64,000 bases of DNA from Nothopassalora personata. Its lineage: Eukaryota > Ascomycota > Dothideomycetes > Mycosphaerellales > Mycosphaerellaceae. The stretch covers positions 2,108,001-2,172,000 of the forward strand of contig CM066298.1 of the NCBI GenBank assembly GCA_033816765.1. Direction: 5' to 3'. The position numbers and the translations under genes are program-made. Each line of letters begins with the position of its first letter. The stretch's first letter is position 1. The notes under the pieces were generated by a model. The model searched no databases. It was not told where the DNA came from and saw only the letters and a list, made by a program, of their open reading frames with translations. Below, piece after piece: positions 35,701 through 44,928 of this stretch.

Positions 35701-36790
35701 TACGGTCCTTCTATAGGTGCCTATTCGGGCAATCCGTCTTAATATAACCCTTCTTATAGTATCTATAGTACTCCGCTTTAGTCCTATCGAAGGTTATAGA
35801 CGATCCGCCGGCGTCCCGCTAGTAACTCGTACCCGGGTCGCGCGACGCCTAACTATACTTCTACTACTTCGAGCTACGATCGCTTCGCCCTTAGTCGCCC
35901 TTAGTCTCTCGCCTACGGCGACTATGCTACCCGCGGTCGTACCCTCCGCTACTACGCTCCGTGCTTTTAATACGCGAAGCTAGGATTACTAGTTCCTCTC
36001 TAGTTGTTAGGATGTTATAAAACTTAACGATTACGGACCGTAGGCTAGGCGTAAGCTTAGTAAGCATGTGTCGTACGCGTTACGCCTCCGTATAGTCCTC
36101 TAACTAATCCTCTATAACATCTAGCTTAGTCGTAAACTAACGCACTATCTAGTTATCCTTCTATTTCACCGCCTTATACTCTAACATTACGTTAAGTACG
36201 CGGTTTATAGGGTTACCGTATGCGTCTCGATAGAACTCCTTAAAGTCCTAGTATATATACCCTTTAAGGTTAAGGACGCTATAGTTAGCGTACTATCGCT
36301 TACTTACCTCTCCGCTTAGGTACATAACCCTATATAGGACCTTTAACTCGTTCGTCGCATACGTGCCGCCTAAGAGGGTAAAGATAAGAGAGAGCTCCCT
36401 TAGGAATACCCGTGCTTTCTTAATCGAGTCCCCTCTAAAAGGCGTAGGTTCTTTAAGACGTAAACGTGTCGTATACGATGCGACCGCGCCTCGAGCTACG
36501 ATATTATCGTTAGTTACTATAGATAGAGGAGGGGGAGGGGGAGTAGGGGATAGTTCTCCGCCGGATTTGCCCTAAGGGTCCGCCGGCGGCACGCTTACGT
36601 CCCGTAAGATCTCTAACTGCTTAATCTCCCTCCATATCTCCTTCTCCTTAACCTCTGCCCGAAGGGCATCCCTTCTTACGACTAAGGCTACATACCTCGC
36701 TTATTACTAGGCCCTAGGGCTTAGGGGAGCCGTAGGCGTAGCGCTACTATCGTCGCGTTTAGACTCTATAGCGTGTATAGATTATAACGA
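35700..36790 (-). pseudogene. Gypsy-3 gag, RIP-inactivated
   Basis: The minus strand reads a retrotransposon gag core (FRGDSIKKARVFLRELSLIF about 36,435-36,377; KGYIY.DFKEFYRDAYGNPINRVLNVMLEYKAVK about 36,275-36,170) and a knuckle YYRYYKKGYIKTDCP (about 35,768-35,724) in which zinc-binding residues have mutated (Cys to Tyr, His to Tyr). The N-terminus is charged with a poly-Pro stretch. Confidence 0.8.
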
Positions 36791-36794
36791 AGAG

Positions 36795-36803
36795 AAGAAT
36801 TAG
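36795..36803 (-). promoter_or_regulatory. Putative self-priming primer-binding site of Gypsy-3
   Basis: On the minus strand CTAATTCTT lies 3 nt inside the 5' LTR and is perfectly complementary to AAGAATTAG inside the LTR transcript (36,871-36,863). This is the Tf1-type arrangement in which the 5' end of the mRNA primes its own reverse transcription. Confidence 0.5.
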
Positions 36804-36806
36804 AAC

Positions 36807-37003
36807 TATTAAGGGGATGTCGTAATGTATAGCACGCCCACGACCTGCTAGTCGTAGATGAACTAATTCTTGCTTTTTATTTAAGACGCATCGCGCGTCG
36901 CAAGGTGTACTTATACGTGTTACGTGCGGCTTAGTAGCCGGTCGCGACCGCATGTTACATATAAGGCCATATGTAAGGGTTAGCTACTAGGCTGCCCCTT
37001 ACA
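36807..37003 (-). repeat. Gypsy-3 5' LTR
   Basis: The 197-bp partner of 29,915-30,111. It begins TATT (from TGTT by a transition) and ends CCCCTTACA, followed by the GTAGG duplication. Confidence 0.9.
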
Positions 37004-37602
37004 GTAGGTCTATAGGCTTCTAGTTTCTAGTTGATTTCCGGCTACAGCTATAGCCTATAGGATTCTAGCCCTAATTCTAGTTCTAATTCTAGTTCTAATT
37101 CTAGTTCTAATGCTTCGGGTACAGGTGCTTCTAGTCCTTAGATCTTACTTGTTTCTTATAGTTACTTATCTTCCCTTAACTTACCTTCTAGCTACGCGGT
37201 AGATTCGTCTTTAGATTTATTAGGTTACTAGTACTAACGCTTACTTATCTTATAAGTAGCGTTTACGTTATTCGACTATCTAGCCCGCTCGATTAATACT
37301 AACATAGCTGTCCATTCCCTCGCTAGTTTCGTAGCATACGTTAGTGCAGTGCGACGGATACGAGTCGCGGTTATTAACGTCATTATTACGGTCTCTATTA
37401 GAAGGATCCTTTCGATCTTTATAAACTGTCGCTAGTAGGCCCTAGGACTGCCTAACATCTTGTATGTTAAGCTAAGTAGTAGGGTAAGCTACTATGCTAC
37501 TATAAGACTACCTTAGCTTATAGCGACTAACTAAGCTACCTATAATGCCCGGGCTTACTACTTTAGAACCTAAGGACAGGTTCGTAATAGGGGAGGATAT
37601 AT
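37004..37602 (+). pseudogene. Second extra ORF of Gypsy-1, 3' part, and polypurine tract
   Basis: Continues the frame interrupted at 29,914. It holds a 12-bp tandem repeat near 37,075-37,115 (coding Asn-Ser-Ser-Ser units) and ends with the purine-rich AATAGGGGAGGATAT before the 3' LTR of Gypsy-1 at 37,603. No recognised domain. Confidence 0.4.
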
Positions 37603-37614
37603 TAACGACTAATT
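37603..37614 (+). repeat. First 12 bp of the Gypsy-1 3' LTR
   Basis: TAACGACTAATT corresponds to TGACGACTGATT of the 5' LTR. The remainder resumes at 44,929, beyond Gypsy-2. Confidence 0.75.
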
Positions 37615-37797
37615 TGTAAGGGCGCGCGTACCAAAGGGTCCGAATGAGATAGTTGTTGTTCTACGAAGCTATGAAAGAGGAGCGCGAGGCGCGGCGGGTA
37701 CTTAAGCTAACGCCAAGCCGCTAGTCCCGATGCAGAAGGTCCGAGGTTCACCCGGGACGACGCATCGTCAGTGAAGGGTCGCGGGCTGCCCGTGACA
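37615..37797 (-). repeat. Gypsy-2 3' LTR
   Basis: 183 bp, identical base for base to 44,741-44,923. It also encodes the last 30 codons of pol, whose stop is at 37,707. Confidence 0.97.
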
Positions 37798-40700
37798 GTA
37801 CCCCCCCTCTCAAAAGTCGCCTCAGTCCTCTGAGCGTGTCGCTCCTTCATTCGTTTATTCACTTGCTCCGTCTTGTGTGGCCACTTGTCACCTTTGCCTG
37901 TCGAGCTCCATAACCGTGCAAACGTCCAGTCATCCTCCAGATCGTCGTCCATCTCCTTCACTGCAATCTCCGCGTCGCACATCTCTTTCGCTGCGGTGTC
38001 TGCTTTAGACTCGCATTGCTTGGCTAGCTGGCCCGACCTAGACCTAAGTCTGTCTTCGGCGGACACTCGCGTCTGATCCTTGTGACTAAGGTTGGGTATC
38101 ATTGCAGGCTCTGCAGGTCTTACTAAAGCATCGGTACAACTGCCTGTGCTATCGCAGAGCTGAGGACGGCTGGCGCCGGTGACCTCAGTTGTGACGACGG
38201 GCTGTCTCGTAACCTGGTCAGTGCAGCGGTGCGTGGTGAACATGCGCTGACCCGATTCCATCAGAGGCAAGGCTCCGGCTGGCTCAATCGTGACGGTGTC
38301 TTGCTTGACCCTGATCGTGTTGAGTCCGAGCACCTCATTGTCTGGTGGGGACCAGTCGGATGGAGCTGCAAAGCCTGCAGGTGTGGATAACTCCGGCCGG
38401 TTATGGTGAAAGTCTGCAAGAGCGGCGGCTGCTTTCACAAGCAAGTCCTCAGCTGGTTGCCAGGTTTCTCCATCTTCCATATCCTGATATCCTGTCCAGC
38501 GCACCTTGTACCAAGTGTCCACGTTGCGCTTCTTTCCTTTCTTCACCTTGCCAGCCCTCTTGCGGGTGTACATGTCTAAGATCTTGTCCACCTCGTATTC
38601 GAGTGTTGGTGCGGTAACGTCTGCTGCAGCTTCGGCTTCTCTCGTGTCTGGTTCAATCGTGATGGCTGGGGGTGGCGCCAGCCGTTGTCCCTCGAGCGGT
38701 AGGAGATCGGGGCTGTCAGCGCGCTGAAGTAGTGACGTGTGAAAGCAATTGTCTAGTCCTGCAAGGGCATCAGACAGGTTCAGCTTATATGATAGCTTCG
38801 CCGGCATAACCTCCGTGATCTGGTATGGGCCGGCGTACTTGCGGTCGAGCTTCTTCGACGGTCGTGTCGTGCGGATGTTCTTCGTGCTCAGATACACCCA
38901 GTCGCCAACCTTGTAGTCTGGCGAGATGCTGCGGTGCCTGTTTGCTGCTTCCGCTTGAAGTGCTTGTGACATTCGCATGTTCTCTTGAAGGTTGCGATGC
39001 AGCTCACAGATCCGTCGGGCGAACGCCTCAGCTGATTTGCTGTCGAGTCGCTGGATAGTCGTGAGGTTACGGTCTTTACCGGCTTGCAGATCAATGCGCT
39101 CGGTGAACTCGGGGTTGTAGCCTAGGTTGGCGTAGAATGGTGACACACCCGTAGTCTCTGACACGTGGTTGTTCATTGCAAATTGGGCCAGGGGGAGCCA
39201 TTCTGCCCAGTCACTCTGCGACTCATTGATGAAGGCTCGTAGGTACTGCTCCATTGCCTGGTTAGTACGTTCTGACTGCCCATCGGTCTGGGGGTGATAG
39301 GAAGAACTCAGCTTCCTCTCTGTGCGGAGCATCTTGCACAGGCGTTTCCAGAAGGTGGCTATGAACTGCTTGCCGCGATCTGAAGTGATAGTGTCAGGGA
39401 AGCCGTGTCGGCAAAAGACGTGCTTGAGGAACAACCTTGCAGCGTTCTGCGCTGTCATAGCGCCAATAGGTATCAGTTCCACTTCCTTCGTGAGCCTGTC
39501 TGTGACAGTCATGATGTTAGTGTAGGTCATGCCGTCGAGTTCGCTCGGTGGCAGGTCGACTACGAAGTCTACTGCGATGTGTTGCCATGGTCTTTCTGGT
39601 ACCGAAAGTGGGTGCAGCAAACCCGGTGGCTGGGTGTGCAGAGATTTCGTCGTGCGACAAGGCCGGCAATTGCCGGTGTACCTGCGCACTGACCGTGCCA
39701 AGCCAGGCCAGTAGAATTCACGTGCCACGAGCTCGTAGGTGCGTGCTCTGCCTGGGTGTCCTGCGGCTGGCGGGTCATGGTTCATTCGGATAATGCGAGT
39801 GCGCAGTGTTCGATCATCCGGCACCCACAGGCTCCATCCACCATACTGATTGCGTACGTACAGTAGATCACCTTCTACTTTGCAGTGCACTGGGTGCACC
39901 TTAGCCTTCTGAAGCAGTGTAGGGATGGCATCCCCCTTCTGCAGTGTCTTGATTGCTGCATTCAACTCTGTATCCACGGCATAGGCTGTTGTCATGCGGT
40001 ATTCGAGTTCGGCTTCTCGTATTGCGTCCTGGACCGACTCCGCCTGCGGCTCGGCAGCAGTGGCTGCTGTTCGTGTGAACTCTGTGGCTTCTAGGTTCAG
40101 TGGTGTAGTCTCCTCAGCTACGTCCTCTATAGTTGCGCGCATCGAGTCGATCTTAAGGAATCGCTCAGGCGGCAGCAACGTCTGGTGCTGATGCTGATTA
40201 CGCGGATCGTCCACCCCCTGCGGAAGGTCCTGGCTGCGTCTCGTGAGGCTGTCAGGTTTCGTTCCCTGGACACCTGGTCGATATATGATTCGAAAGTTGA
40301 ACTGTGACAGGAATTCAGCCCAGCGCGCTTGGCGCCTGTTTAGCTGCTTCGTGGTCATGAAGTACTCGAGGTTCTTGTGATCAGTGAACACCTTGACTGG
40401 TTCAATAGTGTCATCGTCACCCTCACAGGCCAGCTCTGGCCGCCATTCCTCAAAAGCCTTAATGATTGCCAAAAGCTCCTTGTCATAGATTTCGTAATTG
40501 CACTCTTGCGGGCTTAGCTTCTTCGAGTAGAACGCGACAGGATGCAGTACTCCGTTCTCATCGTATTGCGACAACACGCCTGCGTTGACGAAGTCGGAGG
40601 AGTCCGTTTCGACAACCGTCTGTCGCCCTGGCACGTAGTGCGCAAGCATCCCAGCTTTGCTAAATGCCGCCTTTAGTGCATCAAATGCCCGCTGACACTC

Positions 40701-42542
40701 TGGTGTCCAGTTGACCTTGCGGTTCTTGTGGTTACTTGGCCCATTTGATTTGGTCAGATCTGTCAGCGGTGCCGCCAACCTCGAGAATGCCTCGATGAAT
40801 CTCCTATAAAAGTTGGCGAATCCCAAGAAAGCTTGTACGTCCTTCAGGTTGGAAGGCGCTTCCCAGGTCTGAATGCACTCGAGCTTCTCTAGGTCCATCT
40901 CAATGCCCTCAGGCGTGATGATTAGGCCAAGGTACTTCACCCGCTGCTGGTGGAATTCACACTTGTCAATGTCCACTGTAAGCCCAGCGTCGCGCAGCTT
41001 CGTGAGCACCTTCTTCACGTGCTCGATGTGCTCTTCGAGCGTATCGCTAAAGATTAGCACATCGTCGAGGTAGGCTGACACAAAGTCGTCTAGATGTTCT
41101 TGCAGCACCTTGTTGATGTAAGACTGAAAAGATGCGGGACCATTGCAAAGGCCAAATGGCAGCACGAGGCATTCGTACACGCCATACCGTGTAGCGAATG
41201 CTGTAAGCCATTCGTGCCCTTCTGCAATGCGAAGCTTGTTGAAGGCTGCGACGATATCCAGCTTCGTGAAGTACTTCTTGCCGTGCATGCGGTTTAGCGT
41301 CTCCTGAATCAACGGTATCGGGTATCTGTTCTTGATAGTGATTGCATTCAACCCGCGGTAGTCGATGCACACTCGCAGTCCTCCGCCTGGCTTGCGCACC
41401 ACAAGCACAGGTGCCGGGGATTGACTTGTCTTCTGCCCTGCTGGTCTGATCTTGCCAGGTCCTTCTTGCTCAGTGATCCATTTCTTGACGGCCTCGTTTT
41501 CTTGCGGAGCGAGACCATAGGGTTTGCGATATGGCGGCTCCTGCGGGCCATCTGGCTTGATGTGAATCTCATGGTCGATGCCGGGTCTGTGCGGTGGCAG
41601 CACATCATGGTCCTTTGCCGAGAAGGTGTCTGCCAGATGATGATATTCTGGTGGCAGCTTTTCCTTCGGGTTATGGTTGAACTCCTTGTTCAGAAACTGA
41701 TCCAGGTCATCAGCTGCCATTGCGCTCAGCTTTAGGTTGCCATTCTCGTCACACTCCTCACCCGTGGGCAGGACGTAGAAGCACTTGGCCCCAGGCCGGT
41801 GCGCGTACATCTCCCAGGCTCGTTGCGTGACTTCAATGCACTCAACCTCTCCGTCATCATCCAGGTCCATGGATGACACGTTCAATTCTGCCCCTCCTGC
41901 TGTGAATCCCCCTGACTCACTAGTGAAGGGCTCCGGTCCGTATTTCGTTGTGTCCTTGCGAGCACGGTGTTGGTGGTTCAGTGACTGTACGGTTGTCGAC
42001 GTCTTGTTATGAAGACAGTGACCAAAGCAGTAGTCCGATCTGAAAGCCACTTCGCCGGTCTCCCAGAAGATGTCGGGGTTGTGAGCACTCAACCATGGCA
42101 GGCCAAGGACGACGTCGTATTCAAGGTCGGTGACGTAACATAGCATCTGCTCGCGGTGACCCTTGATGTCGACATCAACCAGGGCTGCATGGGTGATACG
42201 TCGGCCGCTAGACTTGCCATTGCCCAGGGTCAGGTTCTTGCTTTTTACCAGAGGGGATAAGGGTATTATATGTTTGCGTGTGAACTTCCAATCCAGAAAG
42301 AGAGAGGTGGAAGCAGAGTCTACAAGGCCTCTTGCCTTTTCATGTTGTATCCTTACTGGCAGGACTATGTGAGGGTGTACATCTGGCTGCTGCGGCTCTA
42401 GCGCGCAGGCTGATATCTTCAGTTCCCCCTCCTCATAGTCCATCTCTTGCACTCTGTGTCTCTCAATCTCATGCTCTTTCTGTCCTTGGATGTTCGGTTG
42501 ACCACTGTCTGCCACGCTTAGGCAGCGGTCTCGCCATTTCCC
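37707..42542 (-). CDS. pol: Gypsy-2 pol polyprotein (PR-RT-RNaseH-IN-chromodomain)
   Basis: The open frame runs from the frameshift site (42,542) to 37,707. Residues below count from codon 42,515. Protease: LVDSAST (about 64-70, Asp66, a variant of D[ST]G) and YDVVLGLPWL. RT: VCIDYRGLNAI (382-392) and AYLDDVLIF with catalytic YLDD at 482-485. RNase H: VVETDSSDF and a TDHKNLEYF connector (to about 760). Integrase: HHCC zinc site (H913, H920, C950, C953) and DD35E core D983, D1046, E1082 with exact spacing. Chromodomain about 1305-1375 (LEYEVDKILD..WYKVRWTGY..ETWQPAEDL), with a Lys-rich insertion. A tail of about 220 aa follows. There is no ATG at the frame start (GTG at 42,515), consistent with synthesis by -1 frameshifting from gag. 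The chromodomain would target H3K9-methylated chromatin in known chromoviruses. Confidence 0.95.
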   Translation of the reverse strand, partial: GKWRDRCLSVADSGQPNIQGQKEHEIERHRVQEMDYEEGELKISACALEPQQPDVHPHIVLPVRIQHEKARGLVDSASTSLFLDWKFTRKHIIPLSPLVKSKNLTLGNGKSSGRRITHAALVDVDIKGHREQMLCYVTDLEYDVVLGLPWLSAHNPDIFWETGEVAFRSDYCFGHCLHNKTSTTVQSLNHQHRARKDTTKYGPEPFTSESGGFTAGGAELNVSSMDLDDDGEVECIEVTQRAWEMYAHRPGAKCFYVLPTGEECDENGNLKLSAMAADDLDQFLNKEFNHNPKEKLPPEYHHLADTFSAKDHDVLPPHRPGIDHEIHIKPDGPQEPPYRKPYGLAPQENEAVKKWITEQEGPGKIRPAGQKTSQSPAPVLVVRKPGGGLRVCIDYRGLNAITIKNRYPIPLIQETLNRMHGKKYFTKLDIVAAFNKLRIAEGHEWLTAFATRYGVYECLVLPFGLCNGPASFQSYINKVLQEHLDDFVSAYLDDVLIFSDTLEEHIEHVKKVLTKLRDAGLTVDIDKCEFHQQRVKYLGLIITPEGIEMDLEKLECIQTWEAPSNLKDVQAFLGFANFYRRFIEAFSRLAAPLTDLTKSNGPSNHKNRKVNWTPECQRAFDALKAAFSKAGMLAHYVPGRQTVVETDSSDFVNAGVLSQYDENGVLHPVAFYSKKLSPQECNYEIYDKELLAIIKAFEEWRPELACEGDDDTIEPVKVFTDHKNLEYFMTTKQLNRRQARWAEFLSQFNFRIIYRPGVQGTKPDSLTRRSQDLPQGVDDPRNQHQHQTLLPPERFLKIDSMRATIEDVAEETTPLNLEATEFTRTAATAAEPQAESVQDAIREAELEYRMTTAYAVDTELNAAIKTLQKGDAIPTLLQKAKVHPVHCKVEGDLLYVRNQYGGWSLWVPDDRTLRTRIIRMNHDPPAAGHPGRARTYELVAREFYWPGLARSVRRYTGNCRPCRTTKSLHTQPPGLLHPLSVPERPWQHIAVDFVVDLPPSELDGMTYTNIMTVTDRLTKEVELIPIGAMTAQNAARLFLKHVFCRHGFPDTITSDRGKQFIATFWKRLCKMLRTERKLSSSYHPQTDGQSERTNQAMEQYLRAFINESQSDWAEWLPLAQFAMNNHVSETTGVSPFYANLGYNPEFTERIDLQAGKDRNLTTIQRLDSKSAEAFARRICELHRNLQENMRMSQALQAEAANRHRSISPDYKVGDWVYLSTKNIRTTRPSKKLDRKYAGPYQITEVMPAKLSYKLNLSDALAGLDNCFHTSLLQRADSPDLLPLEGQRLAPPPAITIEPDTREAEAAADVTAPTLEYEVDKILDMYTRKRAGKVKKGKKRNVDTWYKVRWTGYQDMEDGETWQPAEDLLVKAAAALADFHHNRPELSTPAGFAAPSDWSPPDNEVLGLNTIRVKQDTVTIEPAGALPLMESGQRMFTTHRCTDQVTRQPVVTTEVTGASRPQLCDSTGSCTDALVRPAEPAMIPNLSHKDQTRVSAEDRLRSRSGQLAKQCESKADTAAKEMCDAEIAVKEMDDDLEDDWTFARLWSSTGKGDKWPHKTEQVNKRMKERHAQRTEATFERGGTVTGSPRPFTDDASSRVNLGPSASGLAAWR
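42497..42542 (-). promoter_or_regulatory. Programmed -1 ribosomal frameshift site (gag-pol)
   Basis: The minus strand reads G GGA AAT (42,542-42,536) in the gag frame, a legal X XXY YYZ slippery heptamer. A 5-nt spacer (GGCGA) follows, then a stem formed by GACC+CTGCC and GGCAG+GGTC (to about 42,497). The pol frame is closed by TGA immediately upstream (42,545-42,543), so it opens exactly at the heptamer. Confidence 0.8.
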
Positions 42543-44596
42543 TCAGCGCCGAGGGAGCTGAGGTTCGGGTCCTTGCGTGGACGCGGTGGGCGGTAATCGC
42601 CGTCGTAGCCGTACATGGGGCACTCGGTGTTGCTTGACACGTGCAGTCCAGTGCGGCAGCGGAAGCACTTGCCCTGTTTCTTCAGTTCCTCACGGCCCTC
42701 ACGGTTGAGCGGTGTAAGGTTCTGAAGGTAGGCTGGCAAGTCTTCCTTCTTCTTGGTGCCGGCGTACTGTGGTGGACGCTGCACGACAGCGCCAGCAGCC
42801 CCAGCAGCGGCGGCAGCAGCAGTGTCGCCCTGGGTCTGGTTGCCGGGGTTCTGGTTGCCTCCATTGCCACGTGGACGGCTCTCTTGAGGGTACAGCTGCT
42901 CAGTCTCGTAGAAGCTCTCGTCCAATGCGGTGCACTCCTCGATGACGTCCAGCATGCTGTGTAGGCGGCGATCCACTTCACGGTCGCCGAAGGTCTTGAC
43001 ATAGTACTTGCGATTTAGACGGGTTCGAAACAACATAAGCTCCGTCTCATCGCTCCAGTCCATCCACGCTCGCAGCTTCGAGTAGCGGGCGTGGAATGCG
43101 ACAAACGTCTCCTTCTGTTGCTGCTTGCAGCTCGTAATGTCCACTGCAGCCTTGGTGGCCTCATTACGAGCGCCATACTGTCGAGTCATCCAGTCCAACA
43201 GTTCTTCGCCAGTCTTGAACTCGTTGTAGGCCAGATGTCCGGGGATGGGAATGCGCGGCTTAATGGTCTTCTGAACTTCTCCATCAGTCCAGCCATACAA
43301 GAAGCGCAGGCCATCCTGCTCGGTGCGAAAGGTCGCCACTGTCAGTTTTAGTAGGATACTGGTGTACCAACTGTCGTAGGTGGGCTCTTCGTCGTTCTTG
43401 AACTTGCGTGGGTCTGGCACGCCCTTGCCGATCTTCATATTGCGATCCAGCAAGTCGTCGATGTTGAGGAGGCGCTCTGGCAGGTCGACCAGTGGTGTCT
43501 GTGTGCGGTTGCTGCGGCCTCTAGCAGTGCGGTGTGATTCTTGACGCTCGTTGCGACGCGGCAGTGGTCGGTTGTTGCGTCCTTGGTCATTGTCCTTGTC
43601 ACCCGAGTCGTCGTCATCATCGCCATCGTCCCCACCTCCACCGCCGCCGCCCACTGCCTCACGATACTGACGCTGGAGAGCTTCAAGGGAAGTCTCACGT
43701 AGGACAGGGCGTGATTGGGAGCGGTGTGAGCGTGGTCGCGAATGGGTGCGGCCTCGAGAGCGTGAGCAGCGGGCATTGTTGTTGTCCTCTGCTGCCTGCA
43801 GGCGAGTCTTCAACTGGGTGATCTCGTCTTGTAGTGTCTTGTTCTTGTTCTCGGCTGTTCGAGCCCTCTTCTTCTCTTGATTCGTGATGTCGGCGAACTT
43901 CTTGCATAGGTCGTTCGCAGCATCATACTTCTTCCGAAGCTCCTGCGCCTTAGTAGAGTCGGCGTTCTTGTCCTTGAGGTCTCGGGCCATCTTGCTCAAA
44001 GCGGCCTTCTCGGTCTGCAGCATTCCATGAATGCGGTCGTATTCGGCGTACAGGGTGCGGTACTGGCTATTCTGATGTGCGTTCGCGCGCTCGAGTACAC
44101 TGAGCTGCTTACCCTTCATCACTGCTGTGTTGAATCCACGTAGGATGAAGTCATAGAGGGTCTTCGGGTGGTCCTTGACCAACTCGACGAGGTCGTCTAG
44201 CTCGACATCTGTGAAGTCGGCAGCGGCGATGTGTTCGGGTACGTCGAGCGATGTGAAGACCGTATGTTCTTGGCCCTCCTCTTGGAGGACTTTCGGTTCG
44301 AAGAGATCTGTGAAGTCAACCTTTCCCTTTGCCTCGCTGTCCGATGCCTCTTCGTAAGCCTCGTCCAACTCTTGCTGAAGCGCGGCACCGGTGTCTACTG
44401 TGACTCGCCGGGTGTCGTCTCCTTGAGTCTGACTCTGAGGGAAAGAGGAAAGATCGGGGAAAAGAGAGGTGCGTGTACGCTTGCCTAGTGGCTTTGCCGG
44501 TGGCGGCATGCCGTTCTGTGCCTGTGTGTCCTGGGACATGTTGTCGGTGTCAACGCGACCTGTCGAGGTCTTTGCTGCGTTAGTTTCTCTAGGCAT
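42518..44596 (-). CDS. gag: Gypsy-2 Gag
   Basis: 692 aa from the ATG at 44,596. Order: acidic N-terminus, a coiled-coil-like region (about 150-275), an Arg/Ser-rich basic stretch, Gly and Asp runs near 325-345, a retrotransposon gag core (about 400-580; WYTSILLKLTVATFRTEQDGLRFLYG, DWMTRQYGARNEATKA), and one zinc knuckle near the C-terminus (CFRCRTGLHVSSNTEC, with 6 rather than 4 residues before the last Cys). It ends TAA at 42,520-42,518, 22 nt past the slippery heptamer. It forms the virus-like particle in this family. Confidence 0.95.
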   Translation of the reverse strand: MPRETNAAKTSTGRVDTDNMSQDTQAQNGMPPPAKPLGKRTRTSLFPDLSSFPQSQTQGDDTRRVTVDTGAALQQELDEAYEEASDSEAKGKVDFTDLFEPKVLQEEGQEHTVFTSLDVPEHIAAADFTDVELDDLVELVKDHPKTLYDFILRGFNTAVMKGKQLSVLERANAHQNSQYRTLYAEYDRIHGMLQTEKAALSKMARDLKDKNADSTKAQELRKKYDAANDLCKKFADITNQEKKRARTAENKNKTLQDEITQLKTRLQAAEDNNNARCSRSRGRTHSRPRSHRSQSRPVLRETSLEALQRQYREAVGGGGGGGDDGDDDDDSGDKDNDQGRNNRPLPRRNERQESHRTARGRSNRTQTPLVDLPERLLNIDDLLDRNMKIGKGVPDPRKFKNDEEPTYDSWYTSILLKLTVATFRTEQDGLRFLYGWTDGEVQKTIKPRIPIPGHLAYNEFKTGEELLDWMTRQYGARNEATKAAVDITSCKQQQKETFVAFHARYSKLRAWMDWSDETELMLFRTRLNRKYYVKTFGDREVDRRLHSMLDVIEECTALDESFYETEQLYPQESRPRGNGGNQNPGNQTQGDTAAAAAAGAAGAVVQRPPQYAGTKKKEDLPAYLQNLTPLNREGREELKKQGKCFRCRTGLHVSSNTECPMYGYDGDYRPPRPRKDPNLSSLGAEGNGETAA

Positions 44597-44729
44597 CTGC
44601 GCCTTTGCGCCTTGCCGTGTTCTGTGTCGAGTGCGACTCCGCGCGACTCTGCTATTGCGCCGTGCGCGTTCTGTTGTCTGTTCTGAGTGTTACGCGTCCC
44701 TTACCTAGATCCGTGATCTGGGTAGGGTG

Positions 44730-44738
44730 GTAGAACAA
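44730..44738 (-). promoter_or_regulatory. Putative self-priming primer-binding site of Gypsy-2
   Basis: On the minus strand TTGTTCTAC lies 2 nt inside the 5' LTR. It is perfectly complementary to GTAGAACAA within the same LTR transcript (44,790-44,782). No tRNA 3'-end match (TGG-type) is seen at the expected position. Confidence 0.55.
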
Positions 44739-44740
44739 AC

Positions 44741-44923
44741 TGTAAGGGCGCGCGTACCAAAGGGTCCGAATGAGATAGTTGTTGTTCTACGAAGCTATGA
44801 AAGAGGAGCGCGAGGCGCGGCGGGTACTTAAGCTAACGCCAAGCCGCTAGTCCCGATGCAGAAGGTCCGAGGTTCACCCGGGACGACGCATCGTCAGTGA
44901 AGGGTCGCGGGCTGCCCGTGACA
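44741..44923 (-). repeat. Gypsy-2 5' LTR
   Basis: A 183-bp LTR identical to 37,615-37,797, followed by the TAATT duplication. Confidence 0.97.
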
Positions 44924-44928
44924 TAATT

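Larger units (their letters stand above)
37615..44923 (-). mobile_element. Gypsy-2, intact chromovirus (Ty3/Gypsy) retrotransposon
   Basis: 7,309 bp with two identical 183-bp LTRs (37,615-37,797 and 44,741-44,923; TGTAAGGG..CCGTGACA) and a TAATT target duplication (37,610-37,614 and 44,924-44,928). It reads on the minus strand with full-length gag and pol, a purine tract GAGAGGGGGG next to 37,797, and a primer site next to 44,741. It shows none of the RIP mutation of the surrounding elements. Identical LTRs and intact ORFs point to a very recent insertion, probably still able to transpose. Confidence 0.97.
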
